Assembly: GCA_951394405.1 (NCBI GenBank)
Contig: OX596337.1
Span: 2,852,001-2,916,000 of the forward strand
Source: Coprinellus micaceus
Lineage: Eukaryota > Basidiomycota > Agaricomycetes > Agaricales > Psathyrellaceae
Reading direction: 5' to 3'
DNA length: 64,000 bases
In this document: positions 1-10,539 of the stretch, in pieces
How the letters are laid out: each line of letters begins with the position of its first letter
How positions within the stretch are numbered: position 1 is the stretch's first letter
Made by a program: the position numbers and the translations under genes
The notes under the pieces: model-generated
Databases searched by the model: none
Seen by the model: only the letters and a program-made list of their open reading frames with translations
Told to the model about the DNA's origin: nothing

Positions 1-1489
1 GGATGTGTAGAAAGTCTCTGAGTCTGTCTCCTTGTCCGTGCGACAGAAGATGCTGGCTGAAGAAAGAGAGAAGCGAAGCTAGGGCGCATTAGTTAGACCT
101 TAAGAATACTTAAGGGACATGAATCTCACTTGAGTTGCGACATAGGCGATGGATGCTGGGGTAACTGATGTCATGCCGTGAATTCGAGCATTCCCGGAGC
201 GGGTTGCCTTCGGATCGTCATCGACCGAGCTTGGGGATGTGAAGACGTGTTTGTAAGCCTAGTTACTGGGTCAGCGCGACTTAGAAGAATCGTAGAAAGA
301 CAATTGGATGTACCGAAACCATCAGTTTGCTCCGAAACAAACCTTTCCATGGTTCATCCGCATCAAAGGCTTCATCCCTGTAAACAAAAATGGGCCAATG
401 ATTGCCCGGAATGACAAGTTCCCTCTCTCTCAACTGCCGCTTTGTCCTATAGTTGGCGTGAATGAGCATATCAGAGACTACGGGGTAGGACGTACTCAGG
501 GTCTGACCAGTTTATGCCGGGAGGGCATAGGAGGAACCCTGTCCTTTCGTGGTTGAATCCTCGATCCAGCTTAATGTTTCGAGCGAGGGAAGGCCGCAAT
601 GGCTCTCCTGGGGGTGCGATCCATTCGATGACAATGGACTTGAGACTCTTCGTGTCATCCGAGCGCGCGCTGGAAGCCCCCTTCTGTAGCTGCTGGGGAT
701 GAACTTCGGCGAATGTTTGAGGTGGCAAGGAAACGCACCAAGGTGGCAACCTCTAGAGTGGTGCCCTCATCCGCCTCGTCTGACAGAAGACGTTCCTCTA
801 AACCGGGGACAAGCTTGAGAAGCTTGCGGTATACCCGAAATTCACGCCGTTCTCTGCGCGGGTCGAGTGAGTATGAAACACGTCGAAGTAGCGATATACA
901 AACTGTTGCGTCTCTGGAGCTTCGTTGCCTTGGGTACTAAGCCCGGCAAGAAGTAATGCATGGATGTTGGCGAAGGCAAAAATGGTCCTGCCAAAATGCC
1001 TCCCGTGATGAATCAAAGGGTCTGCTAGAGTTCTGGGGCCAGTGAGAAACTGCAAAGCCCGGCGCTCTCATGAAAACTCACGGGCGTTTGCGGGGGCCAA
1101 GCTCCAGGGGGTTCCCGGGGCGCTTCTTTCCTGAACTGGGCTTAGCAGGTTGAACATTTTCATTGGTGTCGGGCATGGGGGGCCTTTTAGACAGACGGTT
1201 CGAACCTCACCTACATTTATACGCGATCCGCCCCAGAACCGTCGGCTCGGAATCTGTCGGTGTTCAAGTCGTCAGCTTCTCTTCCAAACATCCGAGTCAT
1301 GTGAACCGCTTCCTGAATTGGAATGTTTTAGCGCCCATGACGAGCACTGGCACCCCTCAAACTCAACAATGTTATCCTCGGTAAAGAATATCAAATGATG
1401 GCGACAACAGGAGGTGCGTCAACCATCTACTGATTATCCATCTTGGTTATGGGGTGTGTATTTGGGTCATTCAGCGGGAAGATGCTAGA
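1..1489. other. left-edge region without supported gene
   Basis: Only short overlapping open frames with no recognisable motif and no convincing exon chain are present on either strand. I see no RNA gene. A sequence near 1198 resembles a tRNA B box, but no matching A box or acceptor stem is visible. Confidence 0.4.
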
Positions 1490-1690
1490 GTGCGAAGGCG
1501 CGAAGACGTGAGAACGCGAAGGCGAGAACTTGAAGATGCGAGAGCGCGAAAGGGAGAACCCGAAGACACGAGAGCGCGAAAGGGAGAACTTGAAGATGCG
1601 AGAGCGTGAAAGGGAGAAGATGAGAAAGCACGAAGGCGAGAAGACGCTAGAGCGAGAAGGCGAGAAGATGCGAAGGTCAAAAGAAAGTGA
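1490..1690. repeat. purine-rich degenerate minisatellite
   Basis: About 200 bases made of degenerate tandem units of roughly 30-36 bases, with the recurring core GCGAGAGCGCGAAAGGGAGA. The strand is almost purely purine with scattered cytosines. Any frame through it gives an Arg/Glu-rich low-complexity peptide, so the open frames here on both strands are by-products of the repeat, not genes. Confidence 0.75.
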
Positions 1691-1944
1691 CGAACACGAT
1701 TTGGGAGCGGCTTCCCTCTCGAGTCAGCCTGAAACTGGGCTGTAAGCGCGAATATCGTAGGCGATAGGCGCATCTATCCTGGTTCAACTTCTTCATCCCG
1801 CCTGGAAGCATGGGAGCGGAGTCAGGAGGTTGTAGCCAGCTCTAGTAGTTGGGTCTCTTCCGACGCTGACAGCTCTCGGCGTTGATTGCAGGGATGGCAT
1901 ATATAATCGGCCAATGTTTGCTCTTCCTCTATCCCCTGCCGGTG

Positions 1945-2396
1945 TTACGCTTTGCTTCACATGTCTTGTAATATGCGCTATATTTTTATCTTTGGTCTAG
2001 GACTTATTCTTTTTCTTTTGGCCAAACTCTTTTTGTATTATTATTTGTGTTTTGGTTAAAGTAGTTGACTTTCGTTGACTTGTTATGACGATCAATGAGT
2101 CATCTTATTTATGACTCATATTCGACTCATCCTTAGTCTATCTAGACTAAGTATGACTTGTCTTTGACTGTAATCGACTTATAGTTATATTGACTCGTTA
2201 GTTATATTGACTCATAGCGACTAGTATCCATGGGTATATAAACCCTATAGATTAGACCCATGTACTTTAGCTTGTTATACTTTTTCCCCGTTATCGAATA
2301 GTGCCTTGTGCCAAAACCCAAAGACAACTAAGAGCAAGCCAATTAAGCCAATAAGACAACGACCAACGCCTAAGTCCAAGCGAGCTATCGTCAACA
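1945..2396 (+). repeat. possible solo LTR or LTR-like promoter segment
   Basis: The segment starts TGTTACG and ends GTCAACA, which fits the TG...CA ends of an LTR. It is AT-rich against its surroundings, has a TATA box (2235-2242), and is followed by TTCTTGGTAGTATCAGATAC, which loosely resembles a primer-binding site. No second copy and no gag or pol lies nearby, so if this is an LTR it is solo. It could equally be the ordinary promoter of the gene starting at 2557. Confidence 0.3.
2095..2242 (+). promoter_or_regulatory. cluster of Gcn4/AP-1-type bZIP sites plus TATA box
   Basis: ATGAGTCAT at 2095-2103 and ATGACTCAT at 2111-2119 are both perfect Gcn4-type palindromes. TCGACTCAT (2122-2130), TGACTCGT (from 2191) and TTGACTCAT (2207-2215) are near matches. 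TATATAAA follows at 2235-2242. This is a plausible promoter for the gene starting at 2557 or part of an LTR U3. That a bZIP factor binds here is inference. Confidence 0.45.
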
Positions 2397-2556
2397 TAGT
2401 TCTTGGTAGTATCAGATACAACGATCGCCAACATCGTACTCGATACCTAAGATAAGTAATCATTGCATCATTGACCATTGACCTGCCCAGAGTCGACCAA
2501 TTGTCGGACACTTGTCCAACTCCCTCATCGAGGTCGTAACAGCCGGTATTAGGACT

Positions 2557-3899
2557 ATGACTTCCCCAAACCCCTTCCACTCACCTCATACTCCCACCGA
2601 CTCCGACTCTGTAGTTTTTACTTCGTCGGACAGTGAAATGTCCCCTCAGCCAGATATTAGCTTCAAGGACGTTCCCCGCGTGCATAAAATTACGCTACAC
2701 CGAGGATCTTACCGTCTTCAAGTTGCTCCGTACTCATTGAAGCATGCCTTTGTGACCGGCCAACTGGGCACGCCATCAGCCAAGCATAGAATGTCGACCC
2801 ACTACCGGACTGCGGACTTCCTCAACGACAGTGGTAAGTAACCAACCCGACCAGGCTACCTACTTCCCATTTAACCATTGCATAGATTCAGAGGACAGTC
2901 CCACGGAGCCATGCACACCGACCTTGCAAGCCCCACCAAACCCTGCAAGGAATAAGTGCAAGATGGGCGGAGGCCCCATTCCTCCGTCCTGGGCTCCGCT
3001 TCCCAACACTATTGGTAGGTTCCTATTTAACATTGCCACAACCCGACTTTCTGACTTTCATCCGAAGCCGCTCCGGGGCTTTCACTACTCGCGACTTTGG
3101 TCGCCATTCCGGGGGATGTGCCACGCCAGCCCCGTTGTGACTTCTCCGCTTGTTCCGTTACGGCCCCTTCGGCTGATGGTGAGCTTGACGCGCTCGAAGA
3201 TGATTCCGAGCCCACCGACCTTGAGTATCCTGGTGAGCTTAAACTTTGATTCATCGTTTAAGCTGGAGGTTCGTCGGACTCATTGGTCATTCCTCAGATG
3301 ATGAAGAGGCCGCAAATGCGCACCAGCCTCAACCGGCCGGGTACACTACGGTTCCGGCTGAGGTTGGACACAGTCAAGCCTCGTTCTCCTATCTCAGGGT
3401 CAGCTTGGAGAAATATTTCCCTCGTTCCAAAGGTGAGCGTCCGTCTGGGGTTGCAGATTGGCAACTGAGTCGCTCACTCACCCATTCAGGCCGCCCTCTC
3501 GATGTAGGGCTGATCCAACAAGCCCGCATTCCAGTCCATCGCCCCGCTTTGTCGAGCCATCTCGGTAATTCGAAGCTGCTTTACGATTCGTTATCCTGCA
3601 TGGCCTATGGAATCACCCTGGATCAATTCGGGAAGATTTACAGGAGCTGTTATGATTGTGGTCGTTACTTCTTTGTCGATCGGGCTCGCCAACATTCGTG
3701 TTATGCCAGCGCAGTCGACGTCACTGCATCGGGCTTTTGTTTGCTTTCTTGTCTGCGCATGAACGGATTTGGAGGTTTGGATGTCCTAGATTTTGGGAAG
3801 CTTTACCATTCCTGTGACACTTGCCTTCGCGTTTTCGCTTCTGAATTTGCTTCTTACCACAATTGCCCTGGCGGCCCCTCTCACATTCCTCAGCTATAA
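2557..3899 (+). CDS. protein with two CxxC-x11-HxC modules (copy A)
   Basis: Proposed start is the ATG at 2557 (MTSPNPFHSPHTP). Exons: 2557 to about 2831, then exons beginning near 2892, 3063, 3299 and 3490, joined by GT-AG introns that keep one frame to the stop at 3899. The first half is Ser/Pro/Asp-rich and looks disordered. The C-terminal about 110 residues hold two copies of a module with exact spacing C-x2-C-x11-H-x-C: SCYDCGRYFFVDRARQHSC and SCDTCLRVFASEFASYHNC. Each is preceded by a short hydrophobic stretch (QFGKIYRSC and DFGKLYHSC). The four-ligand pattern suggests zinc binding, but this is inference. The protein at 23161-23972 has the same architecture. I do not recognise a named family. 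Confidence 0.65.
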
Positions 3900-4085
3900 C
3901 TTGTTTCCCTACCCATCTGCTGTTATCTCATCTTGGGTGTCTTATTATCAGACTCAGATCGAATAAATTAGTGATTTCATAGCGAGAGTATAATGTTGAA
4001 AATATGGAGCTCGGAGTCTACTGGCTGCGCGGTGCCATGTTTATATTACAGTTACAGAGTCGGAGCAGTAAATAGAGGCGGGGCG

Positions 4086-4778
4086 TTAGAAAGGGGTTGC
4101 GTGTAGACCTGCAGTGGATCGCATGGCATGCAAGACGGTTTCGAAAATGGTACCAGTAAGAGTAGGGGCATAATAAAAGAGATGGCCAATGCGTTGGTAA
4201 GGGCGGAAGGAAGGCGTAACGGGCCTGGCCCGAAATGCGCGTCGAGGTCCTGTCGGGGTGGAGCTTCCAAGCATGTATTCGCAGATCCTGTATTCCATAG
4301 GGGAATGATATGGTCCAGGGCGGCGAGAGGCTCTTGAAGAGAGGAGATGCAGCCTCGACCTAAGCTGCTCGTCCTCTTGGCGTAGCTTTTTTATCCTCGC
4401 CATCAGGTCCACGCATTCGGCAACCTTCATGCCTAGCTCCACTTCGAACCGCTCAACGTCTACCCCAACCTCGAACCGTCGTAGGGTTGTTTGTATCTGT
4501 TCTACGTCCGAGGCCGAGAAGGTCTGTAGTTAGAGGATGAGAGGGTGACATCATGATGGGAGAGAGGGAATTGGATGGCTCACATCCAACGAGTCTTCAT
4601 CCCGCACACGGATTTGAAGGCGAGGAGTCTGAGGCCCGTCAGTGAGACTTGGACTGCGCGTGGTGTGCGCATCCTGGTCCTCTTCGGGATGCCTCTCGTT
4701 GTCATCCTCAGGCAAGGTCGACCCTCCTCTTTCATCACTTGAAGGAAACCTGCTTTGGTCTGCAGGCCCACTTGGCAT
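4086..4778 (-). CDS. hypothetical protein with coiled-coil segment
   Basis: Two exons on the minus strand (4778-4584 and 4523-4086) joined by a GTGAGC...CTACAG intron that keeps the frame. The first exon is acidic and Ser/Pro-rich. The second opens with charged heptads (ARIKKLRQEDEQLRSRLHLL) typical of a coiled coil, then a Pro/Arg-rich tail. More exons upstream are possible because open, coiled-coil-like sequence occurs at 5505-5248 on the same strand. No family recognised. Confidence 0.4.
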
Positions 4779-5247
4779 GTAAATGATCTAACCGAACGCC
4801 CATCAGTTACCTTCACTATCTCAGGTGGCGCTAACTTACACGCGGGGCTGGCCGTTGTTTCGGGGACTTCATTATTTGGGACGTGGAGGGGCTGAACCTG
4901 CGGTGACTGAAGGGCACCCACGGTGACAGCAGGCTGTTAGACGGAGGCCGCAAGAAACAGGGATGAGTGTGGCAAGGGAGAAAGTCAAAAGAGCGGGCTC
5001 ATAGTCGCTCAAAAGCACCACAGCTTACGTGTTGCATGCTCACGCTGAAGTCTGTTCGTCCGAGGCCATGGTCTTCTCGCACTTCTCGGAGGCAGCCTTT
5101 GCTACCAGGAGAACAGCGCACCTCTTGTAAAGGCACATTGACAGTTCCATCACACTTAAGGGTGTGGGAGGTGGACTAAGTCATATGCGACTCGGCTGCT
5201 TCTGGGTCATGGATTGTCCATCGACCTACGGTACCCTGAAGTCTGAG

Positions 5248-5505
5248 TCAAGCCCAGTGGTCTATCAGATTAACTTTGAGGGCAATTCGGAGCATCTTTG
5301 AAGCTGATTTCTCCTGTGTGGGGCGAGGGGCTAGATTTAGATCTTCAAGAGAATATACAATAGCTTCGATTCCCCTAACCTTCAAAGATATCTGTCTCGA
5401 CATACGCTGCTCCGAGTGAAGTTCGTCTTGAAGCACCGAGTCTCGTCGGTCCAATTCCAGCTCGGATTTCAATCTCCGCTCACTGCACTCGCCGCTCGGC
5501 GGCAT
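5248..5505 (-). CDS. hypothetical coiled-coil ORF, possible exon of a larger gene
   Basis: An 85-codon minus-strand frame starting MPPSGECSERRLKSELELDR, rich in Glu/Arg/Leu with heptad-like spacing. It could be a 5' exon of the gene at 4086-4778, but no clean splice chain through 4.8-5.2 kb could be built. Not recognised. Confidence 0.25.
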   Translation of the reverse strand: MPPSGECSERRLKSELELDRRDSVLQDELHSEQRMSRQISLKVRGIEAIVYSLEDLNLAPRPTQEKSASKMLRIALKVNLIDHWA

Positions 5506-5675
5506 TATGTCTCACGGCCCTCCCCATTCATCCTTCCACCATGCACCCTTTTACCAATAGCCTTCACTGTTTCCACTTCGACCCTCGCCCTCCTTTGCAC
5601 GCCCATCCACAGATCACACGCGTACAGCGAGGGAGGTGAGGGGGAGGGAAGGTAAAGCTTTGAGGGGATGTCGGG

Positions 5676-6470
5676 GTGTCGAAGGCCTCTCGCAAAACGT
5701 CGACCCTCGAAGGAGGAGCATCGAACAGGTCGACGACTGGGCGGCACTCAGTACGCTCGAACGCGAGGTTCACTTCATCAACTCTGGAGCCTCTACCAAC
5801 TTCTCAAACACCTAGACAAGTTCCAACGAAGACTCACACGCTCACCTTCAACCACTGGACCGCCAACTCCATGTTCCCCTTCGACAAGTTCTCTGGGTTG
5901 CATGTCCTGGACGTTGAAGAACCCGAAATTACGCGCCGCCCTCCATTTTTTACGATCACCACTATTCGAAAAGCCACTGCTTCCCCTCAGCTTGCAGGCC
6001 TTCGTCTTCAAGTCCCTACCGTTGGAGAAATGCCAACGCTAGATGATGTAATCGCCCATCCGACAGTCATCCGGCTCAAACGACTCCGAACGTTGGACAG
6101 TACATGCGCTTCGTTCAGCATGTGCTCAGACGCCCTATCCGCCCTCACCTCTCTCGAGATTGCCAATCAAAGCGAAGCCTACACCTCCCCTCTCTGGACT
6201 GCCTTGGGGCGTAACTACGTTCACCTGCGTTCCGTGAGCGTACAAGCGTTGACGGGGGTCTTCTTGCGTATTTGGAGAGCTACTCGGGCTTACGGGACCC
6301 TTGTTCCCTGAGTACGGAGCACTTGGAGGCAATCTTGCAGTGCCCCGTGCTTTCGACGCTCTCTGTCGTCGTTTATCAACCTAGGAATAGCGCTCAGTTG
6401 TTTGAGTGTCCGTCATCGAGCACATCAAGCGCAAGCGCGCGAGGCAGCAGGCGGAAGCGGTGAAGGCCCA
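5676..6470 (+). pseudogene. fragment resembling fungal F-box/LRR proteins, frameshifted
   Basis: The frame from 5676 carries Leu-rich segments (FSGLHVLDVEEPE, LTSLEIANQSEAYTSPLW, LRSVSVQALT) like the leucine-rich part of the large Agaricomycete F-box families. The frame is lost near a five-G run at 6254-6258. Sequence that reads naturally on (YLESYSGL, then TEHLEAILQCPVLSTLSV) continues in another frame. No F-box itself and no good N-terminus is visible, so this is either a decayed fragment or a gene with a sequence error at the homopolymer. Confidence 0.4.
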
Positions 6471-8700
6471 GGCGATGGCGGCTGCGACTCCGAATCCTGG
6501 TAAGTATTGTGTCGTACGGTCGCTGTTCTCTGTCGTATCAACCGCGCCCATTCCCATTCCACCCATACTGACTCCCCGTTTCCCCCGTTCAGGTGCAACC
6601 CTAGCCCAACTCGCCAGCTTCGTCGACGACCCCACACGCAAGATAGCCGTCCCCGTGGGCTTTGGGCCCGTCAAAACGAATACGTCCTCCGCCATCGGCG
6701 CTGTGGGGAGCAGTGGGGTCGGAGTCGTCACCGAGGAAGATCGAGAACGCGATAGGCGGAGGAGGGAGAGGAGGGAGAAGAGGGAGAGGGAGAAGGGTGG
6801 GGGTGGGAAGGAGGGGAAGGAGGGGCATGGGAAGGAGCATAAGAGTAGGGAGGGGAAAGAGAAGGAGAAGGAGGGGGGGCATAAGAGTAAAGAGAAGGAT
6901 AAGGATGGGCACGGGCATAAAAGCAAGGAGAAAGATGGGAAGGAGCGCAAATCCCGTGACAAGGACGGCAAAGACAAGGACAAGTCGAAAGACACCAAGA
7001 AACACCGGCACCGCTCAAAGTCTAAAGGCCCGTCTTCCTCGAAATCGAAGGATAAAGATAAGGGTAAAGCGAAGGAAATCCAATCTCTCGATGAACGCTA
7101 CGACCCTTCCCATCCCCAAGCACCCCCTCCTCCTACGAAAGTGGGACCCCTCCACCCAGCACTCAATCCTCAATCGCACGGCCTCCTCTCCCCTCACATC
7201 CTCTCACCCCACTCCCCCAACCCGCACTCTATTATTCATTTACAAGCGAACCCAAACGCCCACCCGCACCTGACCGGCTCGCCCAACGGGCTCTCGTTCG
7301 CTGCTACGAACCTGGCGATGAGTACGCCGATCGATGCGTTGCATGCGTTGGGTGGGGGGTATAGTGACGAGGATCTGGGTGAACTTGAGGGGGAGGGACT
7401 CCGAGGGGGGGAACGTGAAGATAGGTGTGCGACGCCTACGCCTGCGACGGCATACCCAAGAGACAATACGGGATACCCACGAGAAAACGCAGACTACCAA
7501 CAAGACGAAACAGACTTCCCCTCCTTCCACCCCGGGTTCCCAAGCCAGGAGACGAGCACGGGGCAGGACGCAACTGGGACGGCGTATACGCAGGGGGATA
7601 CGACGAGTGGGTTCCCGCTTCCGCACCCTGCTCCCCATCCTCATATGCACCATCCTTCGCATCATTCGCATCTTCCTCCACCCCAAGGCTACGACACCCA
7701 TAACGTCGCCCTGCCCCATGGCTACGACACCCACCCCTCTTCTTCCGACCCTACACACGCGGGCGCCTATAGTGTCTTAGGCACTACGTTCGGGGACGGG
7801 AACACGAGCTTGGCCACTGGGCTGTACCCTCCACGACTCGAAGATGGGAGCAGCTACCCGACGGCGGAGCAGCATGCGAGGCTGTTGAAGAATCTTGCGC
7901 CGGATTTGCCGCCGGAGGTTCCGACGCCTAGGAGTGGGGTTTTTGCGTTTAATGTTCCTGTGACGGACTCGCGGCCATCACAGTAAAGACCTCTTTCTCA
8001 GCGTTCCGATATCCGCCGTCCATCCCAGGGCCGTCCCCCCCACCGAAACCTACCCCATTCCCACCGCCCAACCCTTATGGGTACGACGGACCTGTACCTG
8101 CACCCGGGGCCTCTCCTGTGCCATACCACTACCCAGCGAGCCCAGTATATCCCCCGCTTTCCATGTCTCCAGCACCACCGTTACCCTTTGTGGTGGACAG
8201 TCGGCAAAAACAAGTCTGGATCCCCCCCACCGACCTCGCCACAACCGTATTACTCACCGGGAGAAGTCTACTACCCGCCGCAACAACAACAAATGTATAT
8301 GGCGGCACCACATTACATCGTCCGGCCTTCGAGCGCAGGTGGGAATCTGTCATATGCAGATCCGTACGCTCTGCCTTCGGTGCAGCATGTATCCGGCCTT
8401 CCCCCGCCCTCCGGGTTGCCTCCACCACCGACAACGCAAACTATTCCAGGAGCACAACCTCGGCGGTCTTTATCCCCCGTCACCAAGGGTATGAGCGCAG
8501 AGGAGGGAAAAGGCCCACGAGCACTCCGTGTTTCTCATCATCTCCGCGTCTCGTCGCGGACCCGCTCCGTCTCACCACAATCGCATCGCTTCCCAGCTCC
8601 GCCACCTCAAGCCATCGCAGCTTCCGCATCAGCTGCTGGGGTCCTGGAAGGCGGCGGTGGAGGAGGAGGAGGAATAAAGGAGGTAGATGAAGAGGAGATG
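6406..8700 (+). CDS. low-complexity Lys-rich then Pro/His-rich hypothetical protein, probably frame-broken
   Basis: A long frame reads 6406-7986 with one likely intron (6500-6592). It starts with charged sequence (IEHIKRKRARQQAEAVKAQ), then about 110 residues of Lys/Glu/Asp/Gly/His low complexity (6730-7075), then a Pro/His/Ser-rich half with a repeated GYDTH motif. The open frame has no ATG at its 5' end; the first in-frame ATG is near 6475. After the stop at 7986 similar Pro/Tyr-rich coding continues in the +2 frame (FRYPPSIPGPSPPP) and shifts again at a seven-C run (8222-8228) into PYYSPGEVYYPP. One decayed or mis-sequenced gene is the simplest reading. No domain recognised. Confidence 0.4.
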
Positions 8701-10539
8701 GCGCTCGAGAACTCTGAGGGCGGGAATGGCTCGGGGTGGAGTTGCGGTGGTAGAAGAGGAGCAGATGGGCGGCGAAGGTGGAAGAGGGAAGTCCGAAGTG
8801 AGAGTGCGATCGGTTGCCGTTTACGGTTGGGGACAGGTGAATGTGCAGACGAGGGAAGCGAAGGAGGTGGGGTGGGCCGCAGTTGTCGGACGTCTGGACC
8901 TGTTCGAGGTGAGTGTGGTATATAGCCGTGTATTACTATAAAATGTCAAACTGACGTACCTTTGTACCGATCCCATACCCTCCACCGCTCGATACTCATT
9001 GTCGCTGCCCCTCGATTGCTGACTATACCCGTAGATTTGGGTAGCCAAGGCGGGGAGGAGTGGACGACGAATGACGAGCGTACCCGTCTCGTGCGCTCTC
9101 GTACAAGTCTACAGGAAGGAGGGAAGGTACAGGTTAGTTCAAACGATCATACGGAACGCGGTACTTACTCACCTCCAAGTCCATCGTAGTCTCGTCGTCA
9201 CCAGCAACAATTACGATTAGGACGCCACCCGGCCATCCACATTTTACCCAACGTCCAATTCACCCGACCCTCCGGACCCCATCCTTCTTCCCGGATTCCA
9301 AACACCATTTCTACGCCACCAATTCCACGGCACGACGCGTTCGGCACCCCTTGTGGCGAGGTCGAGGCGTCGAGGGTGTGGGGATGGCGGAGGTTGTGGG
9401 CCGCTCGTGAGCCGCTCGTGAGCCCTAGTCGAAGGGCAAGTACCCAGAAGTGGAGGGATTGGTAGGGCGTGTATCGGGTAATTTGGTGTGGGGAGGGTGA
9501 TCTGGTGAAGTGGAGGGCGGCGAGGTGAATGGAAGGAAAGCAGGGGATATATGGGATCGAGGTGAGTACGTGGCGGTATGCTGTACGATGCTTCCACTCG
9601 TAGTTGACGTACCTCCTACTTAGGGAAGTCCTTCGTGCCCCATGGACTTGGGTCTCGATGTGGCATGAGGGGGCACATGAGGCGCCCTCGTCTTATCAAG
9701 GTCTATCCGTTAGAACAGGAGGAGAGGAGGTGAGTTTCTTCCAGTCGGACGAAAACATTCGGTCAGTAGGGGACCTCGATGCTCGAAGCTCACGTTGGCG
9801 GTGGACGGGGCTCAGGGCTCGGGACCTCGGTTCGGATCCTCTGTTGGCACCACCTCACCTTCATATTCCATTTCATCACCACCGCGACATGTTCGGCGCT
9901 TCCATGGTTGTCTCAGCCTCCTTCCCCAGTCTAGTCCTACGTTGCGCTGTACATGTTCGATGCCCAACTCGCTTCCCAGCCTCTCTTGTTCTTCAAATGT
10001 GCGCTAGCACCTCGTTCTCATACCCTTCGTTGCCGTGTAACCCGCTATATTCAATATGTATTGGGCCAGCGTTGAAATTCCTGCGCCTTCACCCCCGGAG
10101 CCCCCCTCTGCGACCTGATGATTTGTGAGCCCAACTCTGGCTGGCCCAGTTGAATTTCGAGCTTTGAGCAAATATATCAGTCAGTGCACTCAGTCCAAAG
10201 AAGTCAACGACTGGCTTACCTCTGCTCCAGGTTTCTAACCTAAACATCTCCAGATCCGGCAGGCAAGGTAGTGGATGCGTAGCTACTCTCAGTAGGGTTT
10301 CCGCCTTCAACAGAGCGTCGCATGCTCTTCGTTCAAGAAGCCAGTATGGTACCAGCCCCACCAGAGTCTCAAAGCGACTCTGCGAATCGGCGCGCCAGCG
10401 ACAGCGTGGGAAATATGTTCGAGCCCGAACAGATGTCTCACGCTGTCCGCCCTCCTCTTGTTACGAAATCCCGCCCTGAATGGCGCTGCCTCGAGGCTCC
10501 AGCTTCCCGACACCGCAGTGGCACACTACCCGTTTCGAC
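8701..10539. other. region without supported gene
   Basis: Several short overlapping frames but no exon chain or motif I can support. A tandem GAGCCGCTCGT duplication occurs near 9407-9421. The last part presumably includes the promoter of the gene at 10540. Confidence 0.35.

Noticed and set aside
1198..1215. Possible tRNA B box (GGTTCGAACCTC)
   Set aside because: No A box at the right distance and no acceptor stem, so no tRNA is called.
6381..7018. Long minus-strand frames opposite the Lys-rich gene (Ser/Phe/Leu/Pro-rich)
   Set aside because: They are complements of a low-complexity Lys/Glu tract, so they stay open by composition alone.
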